Assembly (NCBI RefSeq): GCF_005434965.1
Contig: NZ_SKCI01000004.1
Coordinates: forward strand, 1-64,000
Direction of reading: 5' to 3'
Length of the DNA: 64,000 nucleotides
Source: Marimonas lutisalis
GTDB lineage: Bacteria > Pseudomonadota > Alphaproteobacteria > Rhodobacterales > Rhodobacteraceae
Position numbers and translations under genes: made by a program. Positions 25,018 through 34,599 of the stretch are shown here, piece by piece. Under the pieces are notes generated by a model. The model saw nothing but the letters and a program-made list of their open reading frames with translations, did not search any database and was not told the origin of the DNA. Within the stretch, counting starts at the first letter, position 1. Every line of letters begins with the position of its first letter.

Positions 25018-26604
25018 TCAGTTCCTGGCGATCCGTCCGTCCGTATAGGGCGTGAACGCGCCCTGCGCGGCAATGAACTCGGCCGTCACATCCGCCAGGT
25101 CCGGCCCGAAATCATAGGCGTTCTCAGCATCGCGGAACATCTTGTAGCCATCGCCGCCATTGCGCACATAGTTGTTCGACACCACGCCATAGACCTTGTC
25201 CAGCTCGATCCGCTGCCAGCCCTCCGCGCCATTGACCTCGACGGTCATGATACGGTTGCCCGGCGCCCGCGCGGGATCCCAGACAAAGCGGATCCCCGCC
25301 ACCTGCGGAAAGCGGCCCGCGCCCTCTTCCACCTGGCTCACCCCGTTTTCCAGCGCCGCCACGATGGTTTCGCCGGTCACCTGGAAGGTCGACAGCGTGT
25401 TCTGGAACGGCAGCACGGTCAGAACCTCGCCCATCGTCACCGGGCCCGCGTCGATCGAGGCACGGATACCGCCGCCGTTCTGGATGGCGATCTGAATGCC
25501 CTGGTCGCGCACCCGCGCCAGCATCGCGTCGGCGATCAGGCTGCCCATCTCGCATTCCTGCACCCGGCAGACATCGCGTTCGCCGCCGATCGGGGCGGCG
25601 GTTTCGGCCACCACGCGGTTGCGGATCTCCTCCAGCGGCACCGCCGCCTCGGCCACCCGCGCCTTCACCGCGCCGTCCTCGGCCACGCCGGCATCCATGA
25701 TCAGCGGCGCGCCCCTGGCCTCGGTCACCTCGCCCGCGTCGTTGAAGGTGACGTTCAACTCGCCCAGGAACTTGCCATAGGCATAGGCCTGCACGATCGC
25801 CGTCTGCCCCACCATCGTGGGATACGGCCCCGCCGCCCCCTCCATCTCGCCCAGAAGCGTGTTGGAATGCCCGCCCACGATCACGTCCACCCCGGTGGTT
25901 CCGGCCGCCACGCGCTGATCCACGGCATAGCCGGAATGGCTCAGCACGATGATCTTGTTCACGCCGGCCGCGGTCAGCTTGTCCACCTCGGCCTGCACCG
26001 CGTCCACCGGATCGGTGAAGATGATGTTGGGCCCGGGGCTGGCCAGCTCGTCGGTATCCTGCGGCGTCAGGCCGATCAGGCCAAGCTTCTCGCCGCCCCG
26101 CTCGATCACCGTCGATTTCTGCAGCGTGCCCGCCAGCAGCTCCTCGCCGCTCACATCCGCGTTCGACATCAGCACCGGGAAGTCCACCGCGTCCATGAAC
26201 CCGCGCAGCACCTCGGGGCCGTCATCGAACTCGTGATTGCCCACCGTCATCGCATCATAGCCCATCCGGTTCATCATCTCGGCGGCCAGCTTGCCCTTGT
26301 AATAGGTGTAGAAGAGCGTGCCCTGGAACTGGTCCCCGCCGTCGAACAGCACCGAGTTGTTCGAGCGTTTGCGCGCCTCGCCGATCGCCGTCATCAACCG
26401 CGCCGAGCCGCCGAAACACTTGCCCTCGGCATTGTCCTCTTCGCCGCAGCCGCTGTCATACTTGCTGATCGGCTCGAACCGGGCATGGAAATCATTGGTG
26501 TGCAGGATGGTCAGGCTGTAATCCGCCGCCGCCATGCCCGCGCTCACCGCCAGCGCCGCAGCGGCGCCCAGCATACGTGCAAACATCTTCAATACCTCGC
26601 TCAT
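25018..26604 (-). CDS. Secreted 5'-nucleotidase / 2',3'-cyclic phosphodiesterase (UshA-like)
   Basis: A periplasmic phosphoesterase of about 528 residues. The start is ATG 26604 (CAGGGA upstream); ATG 26586 is possible. A signal peptide (LGAAAALAVSAGMAAA) precedes the metallophosphoesterase domain with LHTNDFHARFEP, LFDGGDQFQGT, VGNHEFDDG and VGGHSNTLLG, the two-metal site. The C-terminal half is a 5_nucleotid_C domain (NGGGIRASIDAGPVTMGEVL). It strips phosphate from extracellular nucleotides for phosphorus and nucleoside uptake, a common trait in marine bacteria. It is divergent from the DUF952/pyrD/arsC operon. Confidence 0.92.
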   Translation of the reverse strand: MSEVLKMFARMLGAAAALAVSAGMAAADYSLTILHTNDFHARFEPISKYDSGCGEEDNAEGKCFGGSARLMTAIGEARKRSNNSVLFDGGDQFQGTLFYTYYKGKLAAEMMNRMGYDAMTVGNHEFDDGPEVLRGFMDAVDFPVLMSNADVSGEELLAGTLQKSTVIERGGEKLGLIGLTPQDTDELASPGPNIIFTDPVDAVQAEVDKLTAAGVNKIIVLSHSGYAVDQRVAAGTTGVDVIVGGHSNTLLGEMEGAAGPYPTMVGQTAIVQAYAYGKFLGELNVTFNDAGEVTEARGAPLIMDAGVAEDGAVKARVAEAAVPLEEIRNRVVAETAAPIGGERDVCRVQECEMGSLIADAMLARVRDQGIQIAIQNGGGIRASIDAGPVTMGEVLTVLPFQNTLSTFQVTGETIVAALENGVSQVEEGAGRFPQVAGIRFVWDPARAPGNRIMTVEVNGAEGWQRIELDKVYGVVSNNYVRNGGDGYKMFRDAENAYDFGPDLADVTAEFIAAQGAFTPYTDGRIARN

Positions 26605-26708
26605 GGAAAATCCCTGAGTCGAATGGTGCCGCGCCACTTCGCACCTGTCAAAGCCCACGTAGGGGAATGCGCCTTGACCGCGCCCGCCCGGACGGGCAAT
26701 CAACCCTC

Positions 26709-27044
26709 ATGCTGATTTACAAGATTTTCCGCACCGACGAGTTCCGCACATTTCTCGAAAAGGGCCACACCGCCGGGGCCCCGGTCGATCTTGCCGACGG
26801 GTTCGTCCACCTGTCGAAGGGCGATCAGGTCCGCGAAACCGCCGCCCGGCATTTCAAGGGCGAAGACGGGCTCTATCTTCTGGCGATCGACGCCGACAAA
26901 CTCGGCGACGCGCTCAGATGGGAGGCCTCGCGCGGCGGCGACCTCTTCCCGCATCTCTACCGCGATCTGCGGATCGAGGATGTGCTCTGGCACGAACCCC
27001 TGCCGCTGGAAAACGGCGTCCACAACTTCGGCAGGCTGCTATGA
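26709..27044 (+). CDS. DUF952 family protein
   Basis: A 111-residue protein starting [12 protein letters not shown] at ATG 26709. DUF952 features are present: [12 protein letters not shown], which places a His in the pocket, and LFPHLYRDL with the later VLWHEPLPL. The family is structurally related to ADP-ribosyl-binding folds but has no proven reaction. The stop overlaps the pyrD start as ATGA, so the two are translated together. The longer frame upstream to 26577 overlaps the promoter and is rejected. Confidence 0.85.
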   Translation: MLIYKIFRTDEFRTFLEKGHTAGAPVDLADGFVHLSKGDQVRETAARHFKGEDGLYLLAIDADKLGDALRWEASRGGDLFPHLYRDLRIEDVLWHEPLPLENGVHNFGRLL

Positions 27045-28102
27045 CCACCACACTCGAACGCCTCGCCCTGCCCGTCCTGCACCGCCTCGACCCCGAGCGC
27101 GCGCATGATCTCGCCCATGTCGCACTGCGCGCGGGCTTCGGGCCGAAGGGCGGGCCAGTCACCTCGCCGCGCCTGCGCAGCGAACTGGCCTCGCTGTCGC
27201 TGCCCAACCCCATCGGCCTTGCCGCAGGCTTCGACAAGAACGCCACGCTGATGCACCCTCTGTCGCGCGCGGGCTTCGGCTTTCTCGAAGTGGGCGCCAT
27301 CACCCCCCGGCCCCAGCCCGGCAACCCCAGGCCGCGGTTGTTCCGCCTGCGCCAGGACCGCGCGATCATCAACCGCTTCGGCTTCAACAATGACGGCATG
27401 GAGATTGCGGCGGCCCGGCTGCGCGTCAAACCCACCGGCATCATCATCGGTCTCAACCTCGGCGCCAACAAGGACAGCGCCGACCGGTCCGAGGATTACA
27501 GCCGCGTGCTGGGCCATTGCGGCCCGTTCATAGATTTCGCCACCGTCAACGTCTCCTCGCCCAACACCGAGGCGCTGCGCGACCTGCAGGGCCCAGCGGC
27601 GCTGCGCGAGCTTCTGGGCGGCGTGCTGGCCACCCGCAACTGGCTGAAACGTCCGATCCCCATTTTCCTCAAGATCGCGCCGGATCTCACCGATACCGAG
27701 ATCGAGGACATCGCCGAGGTGGCCCGCGCCGTCGGCATCGACGGGATCGTCGCCACCAACACCACGCTTTCCCGCGAGGGGCTTCAAAGCCCGGCAAGGG
27801 ATCAGGCCGGCGGCCTCTCCGGCGCGCCGCTCTTCGAGATGTCCACCCGCGTGCTGGCAAAGTTCTCCAGCCTGCTCGACGAGCATATCCCCCTCGTCGG
27901 GGTCGGCGGTATATCCTCGGCCGAAGACGCCTATGCCAAGATCTGCGCCGGCGCCTCCGCGGTGCAGGTCTATTCGGCCATGGTGTATCAGGGCCTGTCG
28001 GTCATTCCCGACATCGCCCGCGGTCTCGATGCCCTGCTCGAACGCGACGGCCATGCCAACGTGGCCTATGCCGTCGGATCAAAACGAAAGGATTGGCTGT
28101 GA
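27041..28102 (+). CDS. pyrD: Dihydroorotate dehydrogenase (quinone), class 2
   Basis: 353 residues. It oxidises dihydroorotate to orotate in pyrimidine synthesis, passing electrons from FMN to membrane quinone. The N-terminal helices ([20 protein letters not shown]) typical of class 2 enzymes form the membrane-binding quinone entrance. Barrel motifs follow: [42 protein letters not shown] with the catalytic Ser, FLKIAPDL and the FMN phosphate site [12 protein letters not shown]. It overlaps DUF952 upstream and the ArsC-like gene downstream (GTGA). Placement with DUF952 and arsC is common in Rhodobacteraceae. Confidence 0.96.
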   Translation: MTTTLERLALPVLHRLDPERAHDLAHVALRAGFGPKGGPVTSPRLRSELASLSLPNPIGLAAGFDKNATLMHPLSRAGFGFLEVGAITPRPQPGNPRPRLFRLRQDRAIINRFGFNNDGMEIAAARLRVKPTGIIIGLNLGANKDSADRSEDYSRVLGHCGPFIDFATVNVSSPNTEALRDLQGPAALRELLGGVLATRNWLKRPIPIFLKIAPDLTDTEIEDIAEVARAVGIDGIVATNTTLSREGLQSPARDQAGGLSGAPLFEMSTRVLAKFSSLLDEHIPLVGVGGISSAEDAYAKICAGASAVQVYSAMVYQGLSVIPDIARGLDALLERDGHANVAYAVGSKRKDWL

Positions 28103-28443
28103 CACTGACCATCTGGCACAACCCCCGCTGCACCAAGTCCCGCCAGACGCTGGCGCTGCTCGAAGAGCAGGGCCACGCCCCCACCGTGCGCCGCTATCTC
28201 GACGATGCCCCCTCCGAGGCCGAGCTGCGCGCCGCCGCCGCCGCGCTGGGCCTGGCGCCGATCGCGATGATGCGCACCAAGGAGCCCGAGTTCAAAGCCG
28301 AGGGCCTGACGAAAGACAGCGACGACGACACGCTTTTCGCCGCCATGGCCCGTGTGCCGAAACTGATCGAACGGCCCATCCTGTTCCACGGCGGGAAGGC
28401 CGCCATCGGCCGCCCGCCCGAATCCGTGCTCGACATTCTCTAG
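28099..28443 (+). CDS. arsC: ArsC/Spx-fold arsenate reductase-like protein
   Basis: 114 residues starting at GTG 28099, overlapping the pyrD stop (GTGA). The thioredoxin-fold motif [18 protein letters not shown] carries the single catalytic Cys of glutaredoxin-dependent arsenate reductases. Further along, [10 protein letters not shown] and [20 protein letters not shown] match ArsC. It would reduce arsenate with glutathione. Since it lacks an ars operon and sits with pyrD, a housekeeping YffB-like role is equally possible. A hairpin terminator follows at 28462. Confidence 0.85.
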   Translation: MTLTIWHNPRCTKSRQTLALLEEQGHAPTVRRYLDDAPSEAELRAAAAALGLAPIAMMRTKEPEFKAEGLTKDSDDDTLFAAMARVPKLIERPILFHGGKAAIGRPPESVLDIL

Positions 28444-28461
28444 GCGCTTACGTTTCAGGAC

Positions 28462-28492
28462 AAAGGGCGCGCCGGTTGGACGCGCCCTTTTC
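28462..28492. terminator. Bidirectional intrinsic terminator
   Basis: AAAGGGCGCG (28462-28471) pairs with CGCGCCCTTT (28481-28490) around a 9-base loop, followed by TT; on the minus strand the stem is also flanked by an A/T run. It separates the DUF952-pyrD-arsC operon from the convergent RTX gene. Confidence 0.8.
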
Positions 28493-28512
28493 CTGTGCCA
28501 TCACGAGCAGGT

Positions 28513-31083
28513 TCAGCCGAAGGTATTGATCGAATCCTCGAACATGAAATTCGCCGCCGTCAGATCGGCCATGTCCACGCCTTCGAGCAGAATACTCGAC
28601 CCTTCGACATAGGAAATCAGCGCACCTTCGGCCGTCTGCACGGTATCGGCCAGAGGATCGTATGTCGTGCCGCTCGTAATCTGGAAATACAACGCATCCT
28701 CGCTGGCGTCGAAATCGGTCACCACGTCATTTCCGCTGCCAAACGGGAACGGCCCCGATGAATACCGGCTGACCCCGAAAATGTCGGCGCCCTCGCCCAG
28801 CGTCACGGTATCGTCGCCCATATCGCCGGCGACCAGGTCATTTCCAGCACCACCCAGGATCACGTCGTCGTATTCGCTGCCCCCGGCCATGTCATCGCCC
28901 GCGCCCAGATCCAGATACCGCAGATCGGTATTCCACAGGCTCACCACATCGGCTTCGCCCGTGCCAATGATGGCCTCGACATTGCGGAAGGTCTGTTCGC
29001 GCCCGCCCGTCACCGGGTCTTCGCGGAAGATCGCGCCGGGCTCGGAATAATCACCAACCAGTCTCACCCCGACCGACAGGCCCGAGAAATCGACCGTGTC
29101 GAAACCCTCACCTCCGTCGGTCACGTCAAAACCGTCGGTCGCCAGGATCAGGTCATCGCCTCCCAACGCCTCGATCACGTCATCGCCCGCGGTGCCGGTC
29201 AGGGTATCGGCTGCTTCCGTACCACTGATCACCGGCGGCGCCGCGGGATCCTCCAGCGTCAGGTCCATGCGGAACACGCTGTTTCCGGCATAGTCATCCG
29301 GCGCGGCCAGCGTCACGATCAAGGTGTAGTCGCCCGCATGAACCGCCGGATCGAGCGCCGCATCGACCCACACGGTCGTGCTTTCACCCGCGGCCAGCGA
29401 AACCGTTCCGCCGTCGATGCGGATATCATCGGCGCTGATGCTGCCATCTGTCGACAGCCAGGCCGTCACCGGCGCCTCCGAGAACACCTCACCGACATTG
29501 CTGATAGCCACGTCATAGCTCAAGAGGCCGCCATCCTCGTCCAGTACCAGGTCCGTTTCCGCGCGCAGCGTCACATCGTTGATCGCCAGATCGCGCAGCG
29601 CGGGCGAGAACGTCACCTGCTGGACAATTGTGTTGTCCTGCGGCGACGCCTCCACGGTGCCATCCGCCCAGGTGATTTCGCTGATCAGGTAATAGGTGCC
29701 CGCTTCGAAATCGGGCTGGAAGTAGTGCGAGGTCGTGCTCGACCCAACCTGCCCCGCAACCGTGCCGCCGGAAATGCCCAGGATGGCCATGTCATCGGCC
29801 GAGATTTCCGCGTCGGTCGACAGGTAGGATTTAATCGAAAACGCACCCTGCGGTATCGCGCCGGCATTCTCCCAGTCATAGGTGATCTCAAGCTGGCCAC
29901 CCCCCGACAGGTCGGTATCGGTGGCCCCGCCCAGCGTGGCCGCGTTCAGCCGCAAATCCGACACCACCGGGGTCAGGCTCACTGCCTGGGCAATCGTGTT
30001 GTCGCCCGGCGTTGCTTCGGTTTCGCCGCCGGTCCATTCGATCGTGGTCAGAACCTGCCAGTCGCCGCCCGGGGTATCCCCGGGCAGGTAGGCGCGCAGT
30101 TGGTTCGTGGCCGAACCACCATCGAACAGAAGGCCCGAATACTCGGCAATCTGGATATCATCCGCGGAAACCGTCCCGTCACGCGACAGGAACGCCACCA
30201 CACGATACTGCCCCGAGCCGGTATTGCCCGCATTGGTGATGGCATAATCGATCTCGATCAGGCCGGCACCGTCGCTCAGGTCGGTATCGGTGCCCGCTCC
30301 CAGCGTGGCTGAAACCATGCGCAGATCGGTAACCGGTTCCTCGATGGTGATCTGCACCCAGTCGGCCAGGTTGTCGGTTTCGTCCTCTTCCTCGATCGTG
30401 CCGGCGGCGTCCGCCCGCACCGCCACCCAGTAAGTGCCGGGGTCCAGCACATCAGCCGGGATCGTGGTTTGATAAACATCCGTATCGCCGGTGACGATCG
30501 GCGCCGCGGTTTGGGTATCCAGCACCGCGATCACCGCCCCCTCGTCCGGGGCCGACGCGATCAGAAGCTCAAACACCGACTCTCCGGCGTCGACCACCCC
30601 GTTCGAGACAAGGTGAAACGCCGCACCCGTGCCTTTGCCCGGCGCCAGCGACGTGTCATAGACAGTCAGCGTACCCGCCACCAGGTTCGCCAGCCGTGGC
30701 ACGACAACCTCGGCCGCGCTCTGCGTCATGTCGGCAAACTCGTACAGCTCGATATTGGTGAACGTATCGGTGCCTTCCGGCCCCGAAATCTCGATCAGCC
30801 CGCCGCCCAGATCGGTGACCGTGTAGTCGTCGCGGTTGCCGTTGAACAACGCGATGTCGGTTCCGGCACCACCGTCGATGCTGTCATCGCCCGCGCCGCC
30901 GTCCAGCCAGTCATTGTCATTGCCGCCCAGAAGCGTGTCGTTGCCGTCCAACCCGATCAGCGTATCGTTGCCGTCATTTCCCTCGATCAGGTCGGCAGTC
31001 GTCGTTCCTGTCAGGATGTTGTCGCGCTTGTTGCCGGAAATGCTGCCGCCGTCGTTGCCGCCGCCTTTGCCTGGTTTGGGCAT
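28513..31083 (-). CDS. RTX calcium-binding exoprotein with four CARDB domains
   Basis: An 856-residue acidic protein starting MPKPGKGGG at ATG 31083, behind GGGAGAAGG. Residues about 20-85 are RTX repeats (GNDGNDTLIGLDGNDTLLGG). Four CARDB-type adhesion modules of about 115 residues follow (about 130-610), each ending with a phrase like NTIAQAVSL. The C-terminal 230 residues hold more RTX repeats (GAGDDMAGG, LGGAGNDLVAG) and end in MFEDSINTFG. It has no signal peptide. The repeats bind calcium, and this layout is exported in one step by type I secretion using a C-terminal signal. A role in attachment or biofilm is likely. No secretion genes are adjacent. Confidence 0.88.
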   Translation of the reverse strand: MPKPGKGGGNDGGSISGNKRDNILTGTTTADLIEGNDGNDTLIGLDGNDTLLGGNDNDWLDGGAGDDSIDGGAGTDIALFNGNRDDYTVTDLGGGLIEISGPEGTDTFTNIELYEFADMTQSAAEVVVPRLANLVAGTLTVYDTSLAPGKGTGAAFHLVSNGVVDAGESVFELLIASAPDEGAVIAVLDTQTAAPIVTGDTDVYQTTIPADVLDPGTYWVAVRADAAGTIEEEDETDNLADWVQITIEEPVTDLRMVSATLGAGTDTDLSDGAGLIEIDYAITNAGNTGSGQYRVVAFLSRDGTVSADDIQIAEYSGLLFDGGSATNQLRAYLPGDTPGGDWQVLTTIEWTGGETEATPGDNTIAQAVSLTPVVSDLRLNAATLGGATDTDLSGGGQLEITYDWENAGAIPQGAFSIKSYLSTDAEISADDMAILGISGGTVAGQVGSSTTSHYFQPDFEAGTYYLISEITWADGTVEASPQDNTIVQQVTFSPALRDLAINDVTLRAETDLVLDEDGGLLSYDVAISNVGEVFSEAPVTAWLSTDGSISADDIRIDGGTVSLAAGESTTVWVDAALDPAVHAGDYTLIVTLAAPDDYAGNSVFRMDLTLEDPAAPPVISGTEAADTLTGTAGDDVIEALGGDDLILATDGFDVTDGGEGFDTVDFSGLSVGVRLVGDYSEPGAIFREDPVTGGREQTFRNVEAIIGTGEADVVSLWNTDLRYLDLGAGDDMAGGSEYDDVILGGAGNDLVAGDMGDDTVTLGEGADIFGVSRYSSGPFPFGSGNDVVTDFDASEDALYFQITSGTTYDPLADTVQTAEGALISYVEGSSILLEGVDMADLTAANFMFEDSINTFG

Positions 31084-31435
31084 AATACCTTCTCCCTAAA
31101 GTTGCTCACTAATTAAAGCCCATCGCTTTGGTTGAGGGCTTACATCGAAATGTGACGAAAAAATGGCGATTGTCGCGGCCTGTGAAAACTTTATCCAAAT
31201 GACGCGGCGATCGAGATAACGCCCGGGCCAATAGATTGAGCCAAGTCCATGTTGCCCGAAAATGCCCTGCCACTTTTCGTCGGCAAACATGAATCGCCGA
31301 CCTACCACCGCACGCAGCATTAACCATGAAGCGTTAAATTGCGGGCCGATTTCCCCGGCAGCCGGATGTCAGCCGGGCGGTGCACGCATGTCACCCCCCG
31401 GATTTCGACCGTGCGGTGGCGTTAACCTGTCTTGC
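31084..31435. other. Upstream region of the RTX gene, containing a dispersed repeat
   Basis: About 350 bases without a protein gene. Minus frames at 31096-31327 lack support. The stretch must hold the RTX promoter and contains the 47-bp repeat at 31354-31400. Confidence 0.5.
31354..31400. repeat. Dispersed 47-bp intergenic repeat, copy 1
   Basis: It begins CCCGGCAGCCGGATGTCAGC and continues to a TCACCCCCC end. It matches 60738-60784 at 41 of 47 positions in the same orientation. Both copies lie in non-coding DNA flanked by GTTAAC-type sequences. This could be a structured RNA or a mobile palindromic unit. Confidence 0.75.
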
Positions 31436-32686
31436 CTAACCCTTGAGATGCGCCAGCAGCGCGCGCGATGGCTCGCCCGTCACCGCCAATCCACTGGCCT
31501 GCTGGTAGGCGCTGATCGCGGCCTCGGATTTCTTGCCGAACACGCCATCCGCGCCACCGGTGTCGTATCCCTTCGCCATCAGGCGGCGCTGGATATCCTT
31601 GCGGTCCTTGATCGTCAGGCCATAGCGGTCGGGCCCGAAACTGCCCTTCAGCGGTCCGCCCCCGGCCAGCCGATCCGACAGGTGCCCCACCCCCAGCGCA
31701 TAGTTTTCCGAGTTGTTGTAGCGCAGCAAGACATTGAAATTGTTGAAGATCATAAAGGCCGGCCCGCCCGGCCCTGCGGGCAGAAGCACCGAGGCCGCGC
31801 CATGGTTCGGAAGGCTGCCGCCGCTTGCGTTACGCACACCCATCGCCGCCCAGTCGTCCACCGCGCGGCCCTTGCCGCGCCCGGCAAGGCCGGCATTGAA
31901 CCCCTCGGGCACCAGCACCTCCAGCCCCCAGCGCTGGCCCTCGCGCCACCCCGATTTCGCCAGGTACGCCGCCGCCGAGGCCAGCGCGTCGGTCGGATCG
32001 TCGCTCCAGATATCGCGCCGCCCGTCGCCGCGGAAATCCACCGCATAGGCGTCAAAGGTCGTGGGGATGAACTGCGTATGCCCCATCGCCCCCGCCCAGC
32101 TCCCCATCATCCGCTCCGCACTCACGTCGCCGCGCTGCAGGATCCGCAGCGCGGCGATCAGTTGCTTTTCGAAAAACGCTCCGCGGCGCCCGTCATAGGC
32201 CAGCGTCGAAGTGGCTGAAATCACGGGAATATTTCCGCGCCGCGCGCCATAGCGGCTTTCCACGCCCCAGATCGCCGCGACGATCTGGGCGGGCACGCCA
32301 TAGCGCGCCTCGATCTCGCCCAGCACCGCCCGGCGCCGGCCAAAGGCCGCCCGCCCGTTGGCGATCTTCTCGTCCGAGGTCATGATCGCCAGGTAGTCCT
32401 CGGTCGTGCGGGTGAACTCGGTCTGGTTGCGGTCGCGCTCGACCACGCCCGGCAGGTATCCCGCCCCCCGGAAGGCCGCGTTCAGCGTGGCCTGGGAAAT
32501 GCCCGCGCCCGCCGCGCGCCCGCGAAACGCCGCCACCCAGGCATCGTAGCCCGGGTTCGCCTGCGGACGCATGGCCGGGTCCATTGCACCGCCGCCCGAT
32601 GCCACCTTGGGCACCACGCCGCCTTGGCAACCCGCCAAAAGCGCCACCGGCGCCGCCATCGTGAAAAACCGTCTCGTGACCTGCAT
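31436..32686 (-). CDS. mltB: Lytic murein transglycosylase B-type lipoprotein
   Basis: 416 residues starting MQVTRRFFTM at ATG 32686 (AAGGTGGG upstream). A lipoprotein signal with lipobox VALLAGCQ anchors it to the outer membrane. The SLT_2 domain shows AAIWGVESRYG with the catalytic Glu, then GSWAGAMGHTQFIPTTFDAY and DIWSDDPTDALASAAAYL, as in MltB. The C-terminal 60 residues (LTIKDRKDIQRRLMAKGYD) form a peptidoglycan-binding_1 domain. It cleaves glycan strands with formation of 1,6-anhydromuramyl ends. The frame upstream to 32875 has no start signal and is excluded. Confidence 0.93.
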   Translation of the reverse strand: MQVTRRFFTMAAPVALLAGCQGGVVPKVASGGGAMDPAMRPQANPGYDAWVAAFRGRAAGAGISQATLNAAFRGAGYLPGVVERDRNQTEFTRTTEDYLAIMTSDEKIANGRAAFGRRRAVLGEIEARYGVPAQIVAAIWGVESRYGARRGNIPVISATSTLAYDGRRGAFFEKQLIAALRILQRGDVSAERMMGSWAGAMGHTQFIPTTFDAYAVDFRGDGRRDIWSDDPTDALASAAAYLAKSGWREGQRWGLEVLVPEGFNAGLAGRGKGRAVDDWAAMGVRNASGGSLPNHGAASVLLPAGPGGPAFMIFNNFNVLLRYNNSENYALGVGHLSDRLAGGGPLKGSFGPDRYGLTIKDRKDIQRRLMAKGYDTGGADGVFGKKSEAAISAYQQASGLAVTGEPSRALLAHLKG

Positions 32687-32777
32687 CACACCCACCTTCT
32701 CGCCTGCTCTGAAAACAAGTGTGACGCGTCCCCGCCTGCGAAACAAGGGCACGCCTGCGTGATCGGCAAGGTTCCGT

Positions 32778-34097
32778 TCACGCCGCCGCCGCCGCCCTCT
32801 CCAGCGCCGGATAGCGCAGCGCCAGTGTCGCGCCACGCGCAATGAACGAGATATGCAGCGCCAGCCACAGGCCATGATTGCCCAATGGTCCGATCAAGAG
32901 CCACACCGCCGCGGCGTAAACCAGCGCCGCCACCAGCATCATGTTGCGCATGTCCGCTGAGCGTGTCGCGCCGATGAAGATCCCGTCGAACATCACCAGC
33001 CCCAGGATCATCGGCGGCGCCGCGATCATCCAGGGCAGATAGGTCCGCGCCGCGGCCCGCACCTCGGGGTCCTTGGCCATGATATCGATGATCTGCGGCC
33101 CCGCGATCCAGAACACCCCCGCCAGGATCACCGCCACCACCGCGCCCCAGAAGCTCGCCATCAGGGCGCTGCGGCGCAGCTGCATCACCGCGCCCGCGCC
33201 AAACGCCTGCCCCACCAGCGCCTCGGCGGCAAAGGCAAACCCGTCCATCGCGTAGCCGGTGATATGCAGGAACTGCAACAGCACCTGGTTCGCGGCCAGC
33301 GCCACATCGCCGAACTGCCCACCCAACAGCAGGAATGACACGAAGATCGCCTGCAACAGAAGCGACCGGATCAGGATATCGGTGTTCACCACCGCCATCC
33401 GTTTCAGCTTCACCCGGTCGAAAACCCGCTCCCAGTTGCGCCAGTCCGGCACGGCAAAGGCGCCCCGGCACAGCCACAGGCCAAAGCCCAGCGCCGACCA
33501 CTCGGCACAGAATGTCGCCCAGGCCACGCCGCTCACGCCCCAGCCCAGGCCCAGCACGAACCAGAAATCCAGGATCACGTTGATGCCGTTCATCCACAAC
33601 AAGAGCCACAACATCCCGCGCGAACGTTCCTGCCCGATCAGCCACCCGGTGATCCCGTAGATCGCGATCGCCGCCGGCGCCGACCAGATGCGGATCTGCA
33701 TGTAATCCCGCGCCAGCGCCTCGACCTCGGCACTGGCGGGAGAGATGCGAAACGCCCCGGCAAAGACCAGCGGTTGCAGCACGATCAGTACCACGCCCCC
33801 CGCCAGCCCGATCATCAGCGATCGGGTCAGCAGCGCGGCCACCTCGGCCCGGTTCTTGGCGCCGGCGGCCTGGCTGGTCAGGCCCGTCGTGCCCATCCGC
33901 AGGAAACCGAAAATCCAGTAGACCGCCGACAGGATGATCGCCCCCACCCCCACCGCCGCAATCGGCTCGGGTGACGGGATCTGGCCCACCACGCCGGTAT
34001 CCACCGCGCCCAGAACGGGTACGGTGACATTGGCCAGCATGATCGGAATGGCGATTTTCAACACCCGTTTATGGGTGATCGGCGCCGCTTCAGCCAT
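32778..34097 (-). CDS. MATE-family efflux transporter (DinF-like)
   Basis: 439 residues, strongly hydrophobic throughout with about 12 membrane helices in two six-helix bundles. The N-terminal ITHKRVLKIAIPIMLANVTV and VDTGVVGQIPSPEPIAAVG are typical of the DinF branch of MATE exporters, which use Na+ or H+ gradients to expel cationic or other drugs. The ATG at 34097 overlaps the stop of the upstream thioesterase by 8 bases, so the three genes to 35015 form an operon. The substrate is unknown. Confidence 0.92.
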   Translation of the reverse strand: MAEAAPITHKRVLKIAIPIMLANVTVPVLGAVDTGVVGQIPSPEPIAAVGVGAIILSAVYWIFGFLRMGTTGLTSQAAGAKNRAEVAALLTRSLMIGLAGGVVLIVLQPLVFAGAFRISPASAEVEALARDYMQIRIWSAPAAIAIYGITGWLIGQERSRGMLWLLLWMNGINVILDFWFVLGLGWGVSGVAWATFCAEWSALGFGLWLCRGAFAVPDWRNWERVFDRVKLKRMAVVNTDILIRSLLLQAIFVSFLLLGGQFGDVALAANQVLLQFLHITGYAMDGFAFAAEALVGQAFGAGAVMQLRRSALMASFWGAVVAVILAGVFWIAGPQIIDIMAKDPEVRAAARTYLPWMIAAPPMILGLVMFDGIFIGATRSADMRNMMLVAALVYAAAVWLLIGPLGNHGLWLALHISFIARGATLALRYPALERAAAAA

Positions 34098-34599
34098 TGC
34101 GCGGCGGCATCAGGAAATGCCCGGTCGCCTGGGCAAAGGCGCGGTTGCGGTTATCCTGCCAGGCCTCGACATGCACGCTGGCATAGCGCCGGCCCGACCG
34201 GTTCACCTTGGCGCGCGCATAGGCATCGCGCGGCAGACCCGAGCGCAGGTAATCGACGGTGAAATCAATCGTCTTCGGCAGGCGCGGCAGGTGGCCCTTC
34301 AATATCTCGTCGACATCGCGCTCGCCCGCCTCGATCTGGTCCCACAGCACCGCCCAGCTCAGCCCGATCACCGCCGTGACCTCTAAGAAACCCGAAATCG
34401 CCCCGCCATGAATCGCCGGCAGCATCGGATTGCCGATCAGCTTGTCGTCATAGGGCATGATCGCAGTCAGCTCGTCGCCGCGGCGGTCGAATTCGATGCC
34501 CAGATAGTTGATATAGGGCACGCCATGCACCAGCGCGCTCAGCGCCGCATCGCGGCGCTGCTTGACCACCTGCACGGGCTCGGGGCGCTTGCGGGCCAT
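34090..34599 (-). CDS. PaaI-family hotdog-fold thioesterase (second of two)
   Basis: 169 residues starting [10 protein letters not shown] at ATG 34599, which overlaps the previous gene's stop (TGATG). The hotdog core shows YLGIEFDRRGDELTAIMP, then PAIHGGAISGFLEVTA, where HGG and the following acidic residue line the thioester site, and TIDFTVDYLRSG. Such enzymes hydrolyse acyl- or phenylacetyl-CoA thioesters. It is paired with a related thioesterase upstream and a MATE exporter downstream. The pair probably acts as a heteromer or on related substrates. Confidence 0.85.
   Translation of the reverse strand: MARKRPEPVQVVKQRRDAALSALVHGVPYINYLGIEFDRRGDELTAIMPYDDKLIGNPMLPAIHGGAISGFLEVTAVIGLSWAVLWDQIEAGERDVDEILKGHLPRLPKTIDFTVDYLRSGLPRDAYARAKVNRSGRRYASVHVEAWQDNRNRAFAQATGHFLMPPRNG

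Noticed and set aside
24970-26715. A 581-codon plus frame opposite the nucleotidase gene
   Set aside because: His/Arg/Gly-rich composition typical of the antisense of GC-rich genes; no motif, and it begins inside the G-quadruplex hairpin.
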